From contig OX424561.1 in the NCBI GenBank assembly GCA_949152475.1, positions 18,594,481-18,658,480 of the forward strand: DNA of 64,000 bases, in the 5' to 3' direction. A model generated the notes under the pieces. It worked only from the letters and a program-made list of their open reading frames with translations. It searched no databases and was not told where the DNA came from. Each line of letters starts with the position of its first letter. Positions within the stretch are counted from its first letter, which is position 1. The translations under genes and the position numbers were made by a program. The DNA comes from Terebella lapidaria (lineage: Eukaryota; Annelida; Polychaeta; Terebellida; Terebellidae). Positions 61,950-64,000 of the stretch are shown one piece after another.

Positions 61950-62560
61950 CAGCTCCCTAAACGATACCATGCATTTTGTTTCCTTCAATCATCACGTGGG
62001 CGTTGTTATTTACGACCGTTAGGTTTAACCCAGTGACTAGCTGAATCCGTTAGTTTTGTCCCATTGTGCGTCTCCAAGCGATGTTTCCCGAACTAGACAC
62101 AATGATTTGTGGACCAAAACACATTACCTTGGGCTGGAGTAGGCGCTGGTCATGGAGATAAATGTATACATGCAGCCAAGGACAGTATTCCTATATATCA
62201 GAAATATTTCACAATATATGAAATGGTGATATTTTCTATGTATCTACAGAGGAACAATAGCTCGGCTGGCTCTGTCGAAGAAGTTATATTTTTGACATTC
62301 ATTTTCGCCAGCGGTTGCGATAAAAAACATTAAATAATGCAAATATGTTTGTAGTCTCACATATAAAACCATAAGGCCAGGTTTCTAACTGCCTCTGTAG
62401 TGGATCCAAGGAATGGATGACATCAACCATATTGTGAACTGAAAATATCTTTTTCAGGACACACACCAGAGACAAACCGACAGCAAATGTATTTTTGGGT
62501 TTTCCACGAAAAAAGAAACAGTCGTGATCCACCAATAAAGTTCAATATCAGAAAGAATAT
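61950..62560 (+). repeat. Block C, copy II (diverged, single)
   Basis: Shares GTGCGTCTCCAAGCGATGTT, 'cccgaactagacaca', 'gatttgtggaccaaaacacattacc' and 'gagtaggcgctggtcatggag' with 36530-36640, then weaker matches to about 37350. It follows block B as in copy I. The palindromic hairpin and the recent doubling of copy I are absent here. Confidence 0.75.
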
Positions 62561-62995
62561 TAACATTACATGTATTACAAAGGAATCTGTGACCAAATTA
62601 GTATTATGTATTACTATAATATTGAAGTATTATGTTCGTTGAAAGGTATGTACGGCCTTCGAAATATGATAGTATAAATTATAATATATACATTTTGCTT
62701 TCTGATATGTTCATATTTTGAATATGACTGTATATAATAAACCAATATCAAAGTGTATTACATCGCCAATCAAATCACTCAGCATTGAAAACCTGCCGAG
62801 CAACAGTTTTTGGGAACCACCAGCGGTTAAAGACTGGTCACTTACCTGCCACATTGTCTAGACTTCCAATCCCTACAGGCTAATAACAGCAACGAAATTG
62901 GGCTGAAAACACAGGAGGAACTGCCGAGAACTTGTCACTTCTTATCTTGTTGTTTTTGATCATGTGTTTCGGAGGACAATGTTATCACAGATTCA

Positions 62996-63355
62996 ATGCT
63001 ACAGTGTTCAATAACGAAGCCAGACAACTGCAGTATGCTTTGCGTCCATTACACCTATTGCTATCACGATAATATGAACTGGCGCAACCCATCAAGGCGA
63101 ATCATCATGTGCAACATTTTTCAAGTAGATTTGCTGATATTTTGTGTGTATCAGAAATGTTTCCGCTCAGCTATATTAGTCACATTCAACGAATATCTCA
63201 GCAGGACTGGAGACTGCCTAAAAATCTATTTAGCTCACAAAGATGAGATGAGGAAACAGATATACCTACTCAATTTCCACACTGGTCACTGGGGTCAAGT
63301 GTTGTACATACTTCGCAGCTGGTCTTGCGAACAAAACTTAATATATAAAAAGTAG
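62996..63355 (+). CDS. Doubtful 119-codon open frame; no recognised family
   Basis: The frame starts at an ATG and is open for 119 codons, rich in Cys, Tyr, Ile and Leu. I see no signal peptide pattern, domain motif or neighbouring exon signals. It lies beyond the end of recognisable duplication, so it cannot be tested against a paralogue here. The rest of 62560-64000 holds nothing I can assign. Confidence 0.12.
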   Translation: MLQCSITKPDNCSMLCVHYTYCYHDNMNWRNPSRRIIMCNIFQVDLLIFCVYQKCFRSAILVTFNEYLSRTGDCLKIYLAHKDEMRKQIYLLNFHTGHWGQVLYILRSWSCEQNLIYKK

Positions 63356-64000
63356 ACTCAACTACATATACACCGATGTACGGCACTGGAACTCAACGTT
63401 CATGAATGTACACGTGACAATTTTGATATGATTTGTCTATTAAACCAACATACTCTTTTGCTTTATTCGGCATGTTCATCGTTCTGATCATTTTTAACGT
63501 GGTCATTTTTGCTTTCTTGTTATATGAGCAGCATAATATGACATGTTTCAGTCTATATACTGCACGACAATAGGTCACGGGTCAATCTGTCACGGAACCT
63601 TTACGTCCTGCAGTTGACCAGCAGTACGAATGATGAATGATTAGTTCGGAGCTTATCATTTTAAACATTTTAAAATGCACCAGAAAATGAAAAAAAACCC
63701 TAAAAGCAATGTGACTTTATCATTATTATGATATCATTATTTATCATTATTGTGACTTTCAGTCATTATTTCAGATCATAAACATCCATGAAGACACACA
63801 GATTAGAATCATATAATAAATGTCAGTTTACATATAGACTTAATAGATTGAAAGTCATGCCACTTCAACATAAATACATTAGATCTGGAGACAATATACA
63901 TAGATATTCATCACACAGAAGAGTAGCAATATTGTGGGTTCTAATTCTAGAAGAAGGAAGATGCGTTAACGAAAACAATTATTAAGCAAATTTCAAAGTA

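Overview
This 64 kb window is eukaryotic nuclear DNA: AT-rich, gene-poor and dominated by transposable elements, tandem repeats and duplicated blocks. LINE fragments of the Jockey/CR1/L2 type, many small inverted-repeat (MITE-like) elements and satellite-bearing composite elements suggest a marine invertebrate animal genome. I cannot fix the phylum from the sequence. I see no intact host protein-coding gene, rRNA, tRNA or CRISPR array. Nearly all short open frames lie in repeats or are not conserved between the duplicated copies.

Large-scale layout. The window is organised around an old tandem duplication of about 22-24 kb. Copy I runs from about 15.6 to 39.6 kb and copy II from about 40.8 to 62.6 kb. 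Three homologous blocks occur in the same order in both: block A (15.6-23.3 kb and 40.8-57.1 kb), block B (27.9-32.3 kb and 57.2-61.3 kb) and block C (36.3-39.6 kb, itself doubled, and 61.95-62.56 kb). A short array of a ~360-bp repeat separates the copies (39.6-40.8 kb). Inverted copies of that repeat lie near 13.5-14.0 kb and a further copy near 48.5 kb. A partial third copy of the start of block A lies at 13.0-13.3 kb.

Mobile elements. Each large copy took its own later insertions, so the other copy often preserves the empty site. This defines the ends of a satellite-bearing composite element (28873-30304), a hairpin-ended element (44930-46358), a PIF/Harbinger-like MITE with a 3-bp target duplication (16133-16306) and a palindromic-minisatellite MITE with an 8-bp target duplication (42921-43785). 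Two composite families stand out. The first (2421-3837, 28873-30304, 52831-54591) carries four or five tandem ~338-bp units, each with a perfect 14-bp RFX/X-box palindrome. The second (4284-5941, 8877-9962, 10400-11709, 19146-20405, 44930-46358, plus a solo end at 23570-23918) has terminal hairpins, a GAC-rich microsatellite and, in at least two members, ~134-bp tandem cores with direct-repeat-1 nuclear-receptor half-sites. Three TTAA-flanked inverted-repeat elements look piggyBac-like.

Retrotransposons. There is a 5'-truncated L2/CR1-like LINE with an open reverse-transcriptase frame (24933-26195). A longer decayed LINE with endonuclease and reverse transcriptase lies at about 32560-36200 on the minus strand, and a small reverse-transcriptase relic at 6320-6715. 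The remaining sequence, including 0-2.4 kb, 7-8.4 kb, 11.8-13 kb and 62.6-64 kb, holds nothing I can assign. All family assignments come from motif reading by eye; no searches were run.
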